Positions 27,153 through 35,633 of a stretch of 64,000 bases of DNA are shown here, piece by piece. This stretch comes from Methylomicrobium sp051061015 (GTDB taxonomy: Bacteria; Pseudomonadota; Gammaproteobacteria; Methylococcales; Methylomonadaceae), in NCBI GenBank assembly GCA_051061015.1, contig JBPFEG010000083.1, positions 186,001 to 250,000 on the forward strand. The letters run 5' to 3'. The position numbers were made by a program, and so were the translations under genes. How positions within the stretch are numbered: position 1 is the stretch's first letter; the number at the start of each line of letters is the position of its first letter. Below the pieces are notes generated by a model. The model made no database searches. It saw only the letters and a program-made list of their open reading frames with translations, and was not told the origin of the DNA.

Positions 27153-28000
27153 ACAATATTTCCATCCTAATCCTTACAAAAAATGAACATCAAGACTTAC
27201 CAGGCTGTCTCGAAAGCGTTGCATGGTCGGATGATATTCATGTCTATGACTCTATGAGTACGGATGAAACTGTGGCGATTGCTGAGCGCTTTGGTGCGAA
27301 GGTTACAAAACGGGATTATAGTGAAAGCAAACTGGCTTTCGGTGGTGATGAATCTGCGCATCGGAACTGGGGATTAAAGAATATACCATTTAAGCATCGG
27401 TGGGTTTTTGCGATCGATGCGGATGAGCGGATGACACCTGAGTTAATAAGGGCGGTTAAAGATGCAGTGATGTCTCCGAATGAATATGTTGCTTTTCGCG
27501 TAAGACGTAGAGATTTTTTTTGGGGTACATGGCTCAAGCATGTGCAGACTTCGCCGTTTTACATGAGATTGTTCATGTATGAGAAAATGCGCTACGAGCG
27601 TTTGATCAATCCAGTACCGATCGCCGATGGGCGGGTGGGGCAGGTGGCCGGCTTTTTGGATCATTTCCCATTCAGCAAGGGTATCGGGCATTGGGTTGAT
27701 CGGCATAATTCGTATAGCCGCTTTGAGGCGCAGCAGATCATTGAGAATCGTAAGGCACATTCTCAATTCGATTTGTTAAAGGCTTTTACAACGAAAGATT
27801 TTCACGAGCGCCGATTCCATCAAAAAGAGCTGTTTTATCGTTTGCCTTTCCGTCCTTTGATTAAATTTCTATTGCTCTATGTAGGTAAACTTGGTTTTCT
27901 GGATGGGCGGGCAGGCTTTGCTTACGCGATACTGCAATCGATATATGAGTTTTTCATCGTGCTGAAAACCCGAGAATTGGAAGCGCTCCAAGGAAAATGA
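27149..28000 (+). CDS. Glycosyltransferase family 2
   Basis: A 283-residue GT-A glycosyltransferase. The N-terminal nucleotide-binding motif is ISILILTKNEHQDLPGCLES and the metal-binding DxD-type motif is FAIDADERM. The middle and C-terminal parts (KHVQTSPFYMRLFMYEKMRY, LFYRLPFRPLIKFLLLYVGK, LDGRAGFAYAILQSIYEFF) match the WaaE/KdtX-like branch found in EPS and LPS loci. The start is GTG 27149, overlapping the previous stop (GTGA). Donor sugar unknown. Confidence 0.9.
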   Translation: MNNISILILTKNEHQDLPGCLESVAWSDDIHVYDSMSTDETVAIAERFGAKVTKRDYSESKLAFGGDESAHRNWGLKNIPFKHRWVFAIDADERMTPELIRAVKDAVMSPNEYVAFRVRRRDFFWGTWLKHVQTSPFYMRLFMYEKMRYERLINPVPIADGRVGQVAGFLDHFPFSKGIGHWVDRHNSYSRFEAQQIIENRKAHSQFDLLKAFTTKDFHERRFHQKELFYRLPFRPLIKFLLLYVGKLGFLDGRAGFAYAILQSIYEFFIVLKTRELEALQGK

Positions 28001-28400
28001 AAGTTTTTCTGCATAGTGCTACTCACTAATAATTATTTATCTGTGTTAGCTAAGAATAGTTAATATTATAGATAATTGAGTTGAAATATATTATAAATTT
28101 CATTATTGATGAATGTGCCGAATTGATATCTCTCGGAATTCGCAGTATTTTTGAAGGCTCAAAAGTTTAAACCTGTGTTCATAATTTATCACGAAAAAAC
28201 TGAAGAGACTGATTCCGTGTTGTGTATAAAGAAATTTGCTCCTAAATTGTCGCTTTTGTTTGCGGAGAGCACTAAATATATTCTGCGAATAGCTGGCGAT
28301 TCTTAATGCAGAGCGAGCATGTACAGGGATGATGTTTATCCCAACACCGAAGGCAATCGATTAATAGCTATATTAATACTAATCCGATACGTCAATTTAA
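28001..28400. other. Intergenic region between convergent genes
   Basis: About 400 A+T-rich bases between the plus-strand glycosyltransferase gene and the minus-strand GH16 gene. No gene, no strong terminator hairpin and no repeat family could be supported. Confidence 0.45.
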
Positions 28401-29399
28401 CTAGCTTTTTTGCCAGACATGAACCCAATCAATATTCAGGGGCTGATTGACTCCTGTACCAAGAATAATAACTAGCTGGCTTTGATCCATGATGCTGAAC
28501 GAGAAATCTCCGGCAGGTGGAATTGTAGGGGGAGACGAGTTAACCCAAGTGACTATTGACATTAACTTGCCATCAAAGTAATTATTTACGTAGCCCTTAT
28601 TGCTTAGGATATTACTTGGTACCCATAATTGTCCGATAGTGTGGAATTGTGTCCAATCAGTTTTTATTGACGTTTTGATGACTGCATTCTTGAAGCTGCT
28701 TCCACCATGAGAGGTATTGTTGACATTGCAATAACCAATAGAGCAGGTTTTTTTCCATGCCCCATACCAATCGTGCATTGTGGCCCCGTAGCTGTTGGGA
28801 CCGGCGAAAGATGCTGTGTCATACTCAAAGAAGTCATCCTCTATGAAATGACTATAACCAGCAACTTTTCCTATCCATTGGTCAGCGCCTTTTTGAGCCA
28901 TATGCTCAATCGCCATAGACCAGAAAGATGGCCATCCATTTGCTGTATTCACTGTGGCTGGATCGAAGGAAATTCTTGCTTCGAAATATGCTCCACCGCT
29001 AAATGTTTTGCCTAACCATCCTTGTTTATTATTGGCGGGCATAGCAGTTGCTATATTGCTATTCTGAGCACTACTTTTTGTACTGTTAAGCGTTAGAATT
29101 CCATTGTTAACTTTAATTATGCTGTACGTTTTACTTAATGGCTTAATAAAAAATGGTGTCGTGTACCATTTGAATTTAGGATCGCCGGTACCTTTAATAT
29201 CTATAGTAGATGACGAGCCAAATTCGTCTCCAAAAACTAACTTATACCCAGAACGTGATGGATATTTTGGGTCAAATACTTCTGATGGAGACGAACTCGC
29301 GAAAGAAGGAATGCAAAGTAAGGGTAAAAGTAAGCTAAAAATAGTAAAGCTTCTGTTAATATTTTTTTTATTAATGTATAGCACAATGACTTTTTTCAT
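28401..29399 (-). CDS. Secreted glycoside hydrolase family 16-like glycanase
   Basis: A 332-residue protein with an N-terminal signal/anchor (FTIFSLLLPLLCIPSFASSS) and a jelly-roll-type sequence. The GH16 catalytic signature ExDxxE is present as EDDFFE: Glu187, Asp189 and Glu192. Flanking motifs (LVFGDEFGSS; GGAYFEARISFD; GWPSFWSM; FHTIGQLWVPSN; NYFDGKLM) follow the usual GH16 order. GH16 enzymes cut beta-linked glucans or galactans. It is the only EPS-locus gene on the minus strand, so it is separately transcribed. A role in trimming or releasing the polymer is inference from location. Confidence 0.75.
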   Translation of the reverse strand: MKKVIVLYINKKNINRSFTIFSLLLPLLCIPSFASSSPSEVFDPKYPSRSGYKLVFGDEFGSSSTIDIKGTGDPKFKWYTTPFFIKPLSKTYSIIKVNNGILTLNSTKSSAQNSNIATAMPANNKQGWLGKTFSGGAYFEARISFDPATVNTANGWPSFWSMAIEHMAQKGADQWIGKVAGYSHFIEDDFFEYDTASFAGPNSYGATMHDWYGAWKKTCSIGYCNVNNTSHGGSSFKNAVIKTSIKTDWTQFHTIGQLWVPSNILSNKGYVNNYFDGKLMSIVTWVNSSPPTIPPAGDFSFSIMDQSQLVIILGTGVNQPLNIDWVHVWQKS

Positions 29400-29837
29400 A
29401 AAATATTTTGCTATTTTTTAATTAAATTAAGCTGGACTCGGATTTTTTTATGCTAAGTTAATCGGTATATCAAGCTTTGTGAATTATTAAAAATATTTTT
29501 CTTAAGATTTGATAAACATAAGTTTTTCATAAGTATATAAGTCTAAAATATTAAAGAATCTTATAAATGGCTTATACCATACATGGTTGGGTTATTTAAT
29601 TATGTATATTTTAATTCTAAGCATAAATTTTTTACTACAATTATTGGCGTTGATAAATACATCGGCAATATAACAGAAATACTTGGAATAAAAATTAAGG
29701 TTAAGAGTGATGATGGGCTCTGTTTGTGAGAGCGATAAGTTAAGCGAATGAGAGTCTTTGATAACTAACTCGTTTGGTGGCTGTCGCTTGGGCGTTTTAG
29801 TTAGTGGCTTGTCGATGAATTCAATTTTTGCAAAATA
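29400..29837. other. Divergent promoter region (GH16 gene / wcaI)
   Basis: About 438 strongly A+T-rich bases between two divergently transcribed genes, so promoters for both should lie here. No convincing hexamer pair, operator or repeat was identified. Confidence 0.45.
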
Positions 29838-31130
29838 ATGAAAATAATGCTCTATGGAATCAATTACGCGCCTGAATTGACCGGTATCGGTAAATATTCC
29901 GGTGAAATGTGCGATTGGCTGGCGGCAAGGGGGCATGAAGTCAGGGTGATTACCGCTCCTCCCTATTACCCTGAATGGCGCATCGGTGGCGGCTACTCAG
30001 CTTGGACTTACAGGAAAGAGCAATTGAATAGCGTCAATGTGCTTCGCTGTCCGCTATTCGTGCCGAACCGTCCGACAACGTTAACTCGTTTATTGCATTT
30101 GGCCAGTTTTGCGCTGAGCAGTCTGCCTGCCGTGTTAAGCCAATGGCGCTGGAAGCCTGATGTGATCATCACGGTTGAGCCTACATTTTTTTGTGTGCCC
30201 GCCGCACTGCTGTTGAGCCGGTTAACTGGCGCCAAAAGCCTTTTGCATATTCAGGATTTCGAATTAGATGCGATGCTGGGGTTGGGGCTGGCGAAAAATG
30301 GACGCTTAAAGACGGCGGTCTGTCAGGCGGTCGAGAGTTTTTTCATGCGCCGCTTTAGTGCTGTCAGTTCGATTTCGCATTCGATGCTGGCAAGGGCGAG
30401 AAACAAAACCCGTCAATCAGTGCCTTTGCATTTTTTTCCCAATTGGGTGGATACCGATTTCATTAAGCCTGAAGTTGATGCTTCTGATTTTCGCCGGCGT
30501 TGGGTGCTGTCGGATACATCTAAAATCATTTTATATTCCGGCAATCTGGGAAAAAAGCAGGGACTGGATTTATTGTTGCAAGCGGCTAAACATTTATCCT
30601 CTGAGCCTGACGTCTTATTTTTAGTCCTAGGTGAGGGTGCGGAAAAACAGAATTTGATCGAACAAGCGGAACAGCTTGAGCTAAACAATGTGCGCTTTGA
30701 TTCGTTGCAGCCTTATCAGGATCTGCCTGCCCTGATGGCTTTGGCTGACGTACATCTGGTAATTCAGAAAAAAGGAGCCGCCGATGCGGTGTTACCGTCC
30801 AAGCTGACGACGATACTGGCGGCAGGCGGTTATGCGCTGATTACCGCCGAAGCGGAAACAGAGTTGGGCATATTGTGCGAACAATATCCCGGTATCGCCG
30901 AACGAGTTGAGCCCGAAAACTTGGAGCAGTTTGTGACTTCATTGAAAAGCATGCTTAATGCCGCGAAAACGGGACGTCCGCGCGTCAATATGAAAGCCAG
31001 ACAGTACGCTCTGGAAAATCTGGGCAAAGAAGCGATCCTTCGGGGATTCGAGGAGTTTTTATTGAGTTTTGGTTTCAAAGAGCATACCGCACAACAACAA
31101 GGCAATTGGATTGACTCCGTTAATAATTAA
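29838..31130 (+). CDS. wcaI: WcaI-like colanic-acid-type glycosyltransferase
   Basis: A 430-residue GT4 enzyme of the WcaI family. The N-terminal signature MKIMLYGINYAPELTGIGKY is diagnostic. It continues with YYPEWRIGGGYSAWTYRKEQ, LHIQDFELDAMLGLGL, NWVDTDFI and the C-terminal domain SKIILYSGNLGKKQGLDLLL. WcaI acts in colanic acid repeat-unit assembly and has been assigned to fucose or glucuronate transfer. Its presence with gmd, fcl and ugd supports a colanic-acid-like composition. The C-terminus is followed after two bases by the VanZ gene. Confidence 0.88.
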   Translation: MKIMLYGINYAPELTGIGKYSGEMCDWLAARGHEVRVITAPPYYPEWRIGGGYSAWTYRKEQLNSVNVLRCPLFVPNRPTTLTRLLHLASFALSSLPAVLSQWRWKPDVIITVEPTFFCVPAALLLSRLTGAKSLLHIQDFELDAMLGLGLAKNGRLKTAVCQAVESFFMRRFSAVSSISHSMLARARNKTRQSVPLHFFPNWVDTDFIKPEVDASDFRRRWVLSDTSKIILYSGNLGKKQGLDLLLQAAKHLSSEPDVLFLVLGEGAEKQNLIEQAEQLELNNVRFDSLQPYQDLPALMALADVHLVIQKKGAADAVLPSKLTTILAAGGYALITAEAETELGILCEQYPGIAERVEPENLEQFVTSLKSMLNAAKTGRPRVNMKARQYALENLGKEAILRGFEEFLLSFGFKEHTAQQQGNWIDSVNN

Positions 31131-31132
31131 TT

Positions 31133-31537
31133 TTGGTCAATGGCGTGACAAGGCATCAGCGATTTCCTGATTGGCGTTTGCTCAGTTTAATTGCTGCGCT
31201 TTGTATGCTGGCGTTTTTATTTATGGTGGAACTACAGCCCGGCACGGCACATCTCGTCGCAGCGCCTTGGGACAAACTGGTTCATGCTTTTGTGTATGGT
31301 TTGTTAAGCGCGTTGTTGTGGAGGGGAATGGGCATCAGCCCTAAGTTTTGGCTGCTATTGGTTTTAATGGCCATGCTGGGCATCGCGCACGAATGGTTTC
31401 AGTCATATCTGCCGGGGCGCACGTCCAGCATTTGGGACTGGCTGGCCGATGTGGGTGGAAGTTTGATGGTATTGCTGCTATTGGCGCTGGCAAAACGGAA
31501 GGGAGACAACCCCGAAATTGTTTATGCCGATAACTAG
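31133..31537 (+). CDS. VanZ-family membrane protein
   Basis: A 134-residue protein with about four membrane segments. It shows the VanZ-like pattern WDKLVHAFVYGLLSALLWRG (Asp-Lys-His in the membrane) and AHEWFQSYLPGRTSSIWDWL followed by an ADVGG helix, both typical of the family and of EPS-cluster members. Function is unresolved in most bacteria. The start is TTG 31133, two bases after the wcaI stop; GTG 31145 is an alternative. It is probably in one transcript with wcaI. Confidence 0.85.
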   Translation: MVNGVTRHQRFPDWRLLSLIAALCMLAFLFMVELQPGTAHLVAAPWDKLVHAFVYGLLSALLWRGMGISPKFWLLLVLMAMLGIAHEWFQSYLPGRTSSIWDWLADVGGSLMVLLLLALAKRKGDNPEIVYADN

Positions 31538-31548
31538 ACGGGGGCTTG

Positions 31549-31671
31549 GCGCCGGACGGGATATAAATCCCGTTCGTAATGTTTGGGCTTGGACATGCAT
31601 GATAATTTGCGTAGGCGAACAGTCTTCAAAAATGTTTGGGACGGGGTTGCAAACCACGTCCTGCTCAGAAA
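31549..31671 (+). repeat. REP-doublet repeat, copy A
   Basis: Two palindromes, GGACGGGATATAAATCCCGT (about 31554) and GGGACGGGGTTGCAAACC..GTCC (about 31638-31661), separated by about 60 bases including CAGTCTTCAAA. Copy B at 33078-33196 has the same order and orientation, and a shorter copy C is at 40264. Such paired palindromes resemble REP/REPIN elements. Confidence 0.7.
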
Positions 31672-31722
31672 TTTCACTTGCCTAAGCGTAGATTCAAATG
31701 GCGAGTTGAAGCCAAAAAAATA

Positions 31723-32667
31723 ATGAAAAACATGAAATTTAAATTAAAGATTGCAATTGGTTTAATGTTATGTCTGACATTAATTGAAATTGCGATACGT
31801 CTTTCCGGCATTGTTGATTTTCCTTTATATGATGCAAACAATAAGATTGGATACATACCAAAACCAAATCAGTCAGGTAGTTTTCTCCGAAGTCACGATT
31901 GGCAATTCAACTCCTTAAGCATGGGAGCGCCCGAGTTTAAACCAACGGCGTCTGTAGACGTTCTTTTGATAGGGGATAGTGTGGTTCTTGGTGGAAATCC
32001 ATATAGGCAGGCTGATCGGCTAGGTCCGCAACTCCAGAAAATATCTGGTGAGAACGTGTGGCCAATATCCGCTGGTAGTTGGGCGCTACGAAACGAACTA
32101 CACTACCTCAACTCCCACCTAACAGTTGTCAGCTCAATAGACCAGCTTATCTTCGTTCTTAATAGTGCTGATTTTGAGGAAGCATCGTCTTGGTCATGTG
32201 AAGAAACACATCCACGTAGTCACCCAGTTTATGCAACAGCGTATGTTATCAAGAAGTATCTATATAACTGGAGCCCGTGCAAGGCAACTCCCGTTGATTT
32301 GAAGGTTCCTTCAGGTGATTGGAAAGCTGAATTAAAGGAATTCCTGCAAAACAATCCGACTATAGGAAAGAAAGTCTCCTTCTTTCTTTATCCAGATAAA
32401 GCAGAAGCCACAAATGAGACCTTACGAGCTCAAAAGTTAGAAGATTATGCCACAGAGTTAGCTGTATCTGGCGCGGAAGAAATTTTTAGCGTAGGCCGTG
32501 ATCCCCGATGGAATGAACTCTTTTATAGAGATGGGATTCATCCAACGGAGAAAGGTACGGAAGTTTTGGCTCACATCATACATTCACCAATGCAAGAAGA
32601 CATTCTTTTAAAAAAAGCGAGCAGTCTATCCATCGTGGTACCAAAAATCGAGCAACAATTTAAGTGA
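31723..32667 (+). CDS. SGNH/GDSL-hydrolase-like membrane-anchored protein
   Basis: A 314-residue protein with one N-terminal membrane helix (IAIGLMLCLTLIEIAIRLSG) and a periplasmic domain. That domain carries a GDS motif (LLIGDSVVLGG, Ser86) and a C-terminal DxxH (DGIHPTEKG, Asp270/His273), the catalytic triad layout of SGNH hydrolases. Relatives in EPS clusters are sugar O-acetylesterases or acetyltransferase partners. The sequence is more A+T-rich than gmd/fcl and the gene lies between two direct copies of a REP-doublet repeat, so it may be a late addition. ATG 31723 is chosen because it begins the basic/hydrophobic anchor. Confidence 0.65.
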   Translation: MKNMKFKLKIAIGLMLCLTLIEIAIRLSGIVDFPLYDANNKIGYIPKPNQSGSFLRSHDWQFNSLSMGAPEFKPTASVDVLLIGDSVVLGGNPYRQADRLGPQLQKISGENVWPISAGSWALRNELHYLNSHLTVVSSIDQLIFVLNSADFEEASSWSCEETHPRSHPVYATAYVIKKYLYNWSPCKATPVDLKVPSGDWKAELKEFLQNNPTIGKKVSFFLYPDKAEATNETLRAQKLEDYATELAVSGAEEIFSVGRDPRWNELFYRDGIHPTEKGTEVLAHIIHSPMQEDILLKKASSLSIVVPKIEQQFK

Positions 32668-32700
32668 ATGGGTACCTGTTATGAAAAGATAGCTCGATAA

Positions 32701-32832
32701 AGCGCGCATCCCTTTCAAGGGAGAAGGGATGCTTTTAGCTTGCGCCGTGTCTTGCATGCCGATGAACTGATGGCTGACTGGGAACTTGCCGTTTCCGGTG
32801 AAACTCCCTGTAAAATCGATCCACTGCGCTGA
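32701..32832 (+). pseudogene. DUF4160 gene remnant (C-terminal part only)
   Basis: An open frame without a start reads LRRVLHADELMADWELAVSG followed by ETPCKIDPLR and a stop. This is the typical C-terminus of DUF4160 proteins ('ELMxDWxLAxxGE...I.PL'). A TAA at 32698 and the lack of the conserved N-terminal region show that the gene is truncated. DUF4160 genes are usually paired with DUF2442, and an intact DUF2442 gene follows 12 bases later, which supports the reading. The pair is toxin-antitoxin-like in arrangement; activity here is unlikely. Confidence 0.65.
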
Positions 32833-32844
32833 GGCTTTTATACT

Positions 32845-33084
32845 ATGACACCCGATGTAGTCGCCGTTAAGGATTTGACTAATTATGAATTGCTTGTCAC
32901 TTTTGCTGGCGGAGAAAAGCGCCGTTTTTCCATGCGCCCTTATCTTCACTATCCCGCATATCAACTTTTGCGGCAACCCGGAAAGTTCCAGTTAGCACAC
33001 GTGTCGAATGGCACGGTGGCTTGGTCCGAGGATATTGATATGTCGCCTGATACGCTGTATATCGAAGGTGAGCCTTGCGCCTGA
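32845..33084 (+). CDS. DUF2442 domain protein
   Basis: A 79-residue protein with the DUF2442 layout: VVAVKDLTNYELLVTFAGGE followed by a KRRFSMRPYL segment, then NGTVAWSEDIDMSPDTLYI. The family is common beside DUF4160 and is thought to be a DNA-binding or antitoxin-like partner, though this is not established. Its partner is broken here, so it may be an orphan. Its last codons overlap the start of REP-doublet copy B. Confidence 0.85.
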   Translation: MTPDVVAVKDLTNYELLVTFAGGEKRRFSMRPYLHYPAYQLLRQPGKFQLAHVSNGTVAWSEDIDMSPDTLYIEGEPCA

Positions 33085-33196
33085 CGGGATGTGCATACCG
33101 TCTGTAATGTTTAGAGGCTTAGGAATTCAGGATAATTCGCGAGGGTAAACAGTTTTCAAATGGTTGGGACGGGGTTGCAAACCCCGTCCCGCTTCA
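33078..33196 (+). repeat. REP-doublet repeat, copy B
   Basis: Begins CGCCTGACGGGATGTGCATA and ends GGGACGGGGTTGCAAACCCC then GTCCC, with the same inner landmarks as copy A (TCTGTAATGTTTAG, GGATAATTCGCG, CAGTTTTCAAA). It is in direct orientation to copy A 1.5 kb upstream. Confidence 0.7.
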
Positions 33197-33235
33197 GGTA
33201 TTGCAAGTTTTTAATTTCAATCAACGGAAAAGGAA

Positions 33236-34357
33236 ATGACTAAAAAAGTCGCATTAATTACGGGTATTACAGGACAGGACGGTTCATATCTGGCCGAGTT
33301 TTTATTGAAGAAGGGCTATGAAGTGCACGGGATCAAACGCCGCGCTTCATCGTTCAATACGCAGCGTATCGATCACATCTATGAGGACCCGCATGTCGAC
33401 AATAAAAAATTTATTCTGCATTACGGCGACTTGACCGATACCTCCAACCTGACTCGGATCATTCAACAGGTGCAGCCGGATGAAGTCTACAATCTGGGCG
33501 CGCAAAGCCATGTCGCGGTTTCTTTCGAAGCGCCGGAATATACCGCAGATGTGGACGCGATCGGTACCTTGCGTTTGCTGGAGGCGATACGGTTTTTGGG
33601 GCTGGAAAAGAAGACCCGTTTCTATCAGGCTTCTACCTCTGAGTTATACGGTCTGGTGCAGGAAATTCCGCAGCGTGAAACGACGCCGTTCTATCCGCGT
33701 TCGCCTTATGCGGCGGCTAAGTTGTATGCGTATTGGATCACGGTCAATTACCGCGAAGCCTACGGCATGTATGCCTGCAATGGGATTCTGTTCAATCACG
33801 AGTCGCCGCGCCGAGGCGAAACCTTTGTGACCCGTAAGATCACTAGAGGCCTCTGCAATATTGCACAAGGTCTGGAGCCCTGCTTGTATATGGGCAATAT
33901 GGATTCGCTGCGCGATTGGGGGCATGCGCTCGATTATGTCGAAATGCAGTGGCTGATGCTGCAACAGGAACAGCCGGACGATTTTGTGATCGCGACCGGT
34001 GTGCAGTATTCCGTACGCCAGTTCATCGAGAAGACGGCCAAGGAGTTGGGCATCGTGATGGCCTGGGAAGGGCAGGGCGTCGATGAGATCGGTCGTGTCG
34101 CATCGACCACCGGCGATCATGCGCCCGCATTGAAAGTCGGAGACGTGGTGGTGCGAATCGATCCGCGCTATTTCCGTCCTGCCGAAGTCGAAACCTTGCT
34201 TGGTGACCCCAGCAAGGCGCGCGAAAAGCTGGGCTGGACGCCGAGAATCACGCTGGATCAGATGGTTGCGGAAATGGTAACAACCGACCTTGATCAAGCG
34301 AAGCAGCATGCGCTGCTTAAGAAGAACGGCTATTCCGTCTCCGTTAGCCGGGAGTAA
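33236..34357 (+). CDS. gmd: GDP-mannose 4,6-dehydratase
   Basis: Converts GDP-D-mannose to GDP-4-keto-6-deoxy-D-mannose, the first step to GDP-L-fucose. The 373-residue short-chain dehydrogenase family enzyme has the NADP-binding motif ALITGITGQDGSYLAEFLL, GIKRRASSFNTQRIDHIY, the catalytic segment STSELYG with Tyr/Lys in SPYAAAKLYAYW, and NHESPRRGETFVTRKI. Length and motif order match bacterial Gmd. It is six bases upstream of fcl, as in colanic-acid clusters. AAAAGGAA precedes the ATG. Confidence 0.97.
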   Translation: MTKKVALITGITGQDGSYLAEFLLKKGYEVHGIKRRASSFNTQRIDHIYEDPHVDNKKFILHYGDLTDTSNLTRIIQQVQPDEVYNLGAQSHVAVSFEAPEYTADVDAIGTLRLLEAIRFLGLEKKTRFYQASTSELYGLVQEIPQRETTPFYPRSPYAAAKLYAYWITVNYREAYGMYACNGILFNHESPRRGETFVTRKITRGLCNIAQGLEPCLYMGNMDSLRDWGHALDYVEMQWLMLQQEQPDDFVIATGVQYSVRQFIEKTAKELGIVMAWEGQGVDEIGRVASTTGDHAPALKVGDVVVRIDPRYFRPAEVETLLGDPSKAREKLGWTPRITLDQMVAEMVTTDLDQAKQHALLKKNGYSVSVSRE

Positions 34358-34362
34358 GCCTG

Positions 34363-35331
34363 ATGAAGATTTCCGGAAAGGTTTATGTGGCGGGGCATCG
34401 CGGCATGGTTGGCTCTGCGCTGGTCAGGCAACTTGAGGCGCGCGGCGATTGCGAAGTCGTCGAGCGCACGCATCGGGAATTGGATCTGACCGATCAGACG
34501 GTAGTTGCGGACTTTATGCAAACGGAAAAACCTGATGTGGTGATTCTGGCGGCGGCAAAGGTCGGCGGTATTTGGGCAAACAACACCTATCCTGCCGAAT
34601 TTATTTACGAAAACCTGATGATCGAGTCGAATGTGATTCATCAGGCGTATCGTAGCGGCGTCAAAAGGCTGCTGTTTTTGGGCAGTTCGTGCATTTATCC
34701 GAAACTGGCTCCCCAGCCGATGCGTGAAGATGCGCTGTTGACCGGCGTGCTGGAGCCGACTAACGAGCCTTATGCGGTCGCGAAGATTGCGGGCATCAAA
34801 TTGTGCGAATCGTACAACCGCCAGTACGGCGTGGATTACCGTTCGGTGATGCCGACCAATCTGTATGGCCCGAATGATAATTTTCATCCGGAAAATTCGC
34901 ATGTGATTCCGGCAATGATGAGGCGTTTTCACGAAGCCAAATTGAATGATGCACCCGAGGTCGTGGTGTGGGGCTCGGGCAAGCCGATGCGCGAATTTTT
35001 GCATGTCGATGACATGGCCGCCGCATCCCTGTTCGTGCTGGAATTGGACGAGGCCGCTTATCAGGCCAATACCGCACCGATGCTGTCGCACATCAATGTC
35101 GGCACGGGCAAGGATGTGACGATTCGCGAACTGGCCGAAACAATGGCCCGGGTGGTTGGATTCAAGGGCCAAATCCGTTTCGACACGACCAAGCCGGACG
35201 GTACGCCGCGCAAATTAATGGACGTGTCGCGCCTGGCCGATATGGGCTGGCGGGCATCGGTCGATCTAGAGCAGGGATTACAGGATACCTACGCCTGGTT
35301 TCTTGCGTACGAATCCGAGCTGCGGGCCTGA
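34363..35331 (+). CDS. fcl: GDP-L-fucose synthase
   Basis: This bifunctional epimerase-reductase turns GDP-4-keto-6-deoxymannose into GDP-L-fucose with NADPH. The 322-residue protein has the Rossmann motif VYVAGHRGMVGSALVRQL, FLGSSCIYPKLAPQPM, the Tyr-Lys pair in NEPYAVAKIAGIKLCES, and LYGPNDNFHPENSHVIPAMM, all characteristic of Fcl/WcaG. It forms a two-gene unit with gmd and supplies activated fucose to the EPS. Confidence 0.96.
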   Translation: MKISGKVYVAGHRGMVGSALVRQLEARGDCEVVERTHRELDLTDQTVVADFMQTEKPDVVILAAAKVGGIWANNTYPAEFIYENLMIESNVIHQAYRSGVKRLLFLGSSCIYPKLAPQPMREDALLTGVLEPTNEPYAVAKIAGIKLCESYNRQYGVDYRSVMPTNLYGPNDNFHPENSHVIPAMMRRFHEAKLNDAPEVVVWGSGKPMREFLHVDDMAAASLFVLELDEAAYQANTAPMLSHINVGTGKDVTIRELAETMARVVGFKGQIRFDTTKPDGTPRKLMDVSRLADMGWRASVDLEQGLQDTYAWFLAYESELRA

Positions 35332-35633
35332 GAAATTGCTGAAAAAACATCGTTAATGAAGCAGGAGCGGATAGGGCATTTACCCTGTCCGTCGGTCGGG
35401 ATTAGGAATGAAGAGTGTTAGTGAGCCGTCTTTAAATGTTGGGGTGGAGTTACACAAATTTTGCCTCGCTCAGCGCATTTTTCCGCTCTAACCGACCAGC
35501 CCTCATAATAGGGCCGCTGGGGCGGTGGTTATTTCTGTGGCAGGGAACTGATCGTAATCATTATACAAGCGCTTCGATTGCAGAAGCGGTATTGTTATCA
35601 AATAAAAAATAGGCTTTAAGAGGATTAAATAAA
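35332..35633. repeat. Intergenic region with a diverged REP palindrome
   Basis: About 300 bases between fcl and ugd. At 35369-35391 GGATAGGGCATTTACCCTGTCC is a variant of the GGACGGGGC...GCCCCGTCC palindrome seen elsewhere in the window. The rest shows no gene. AAGAGGATT at 35619-35627 is the likely ribosome site of ugd. Confidence 0.55.
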
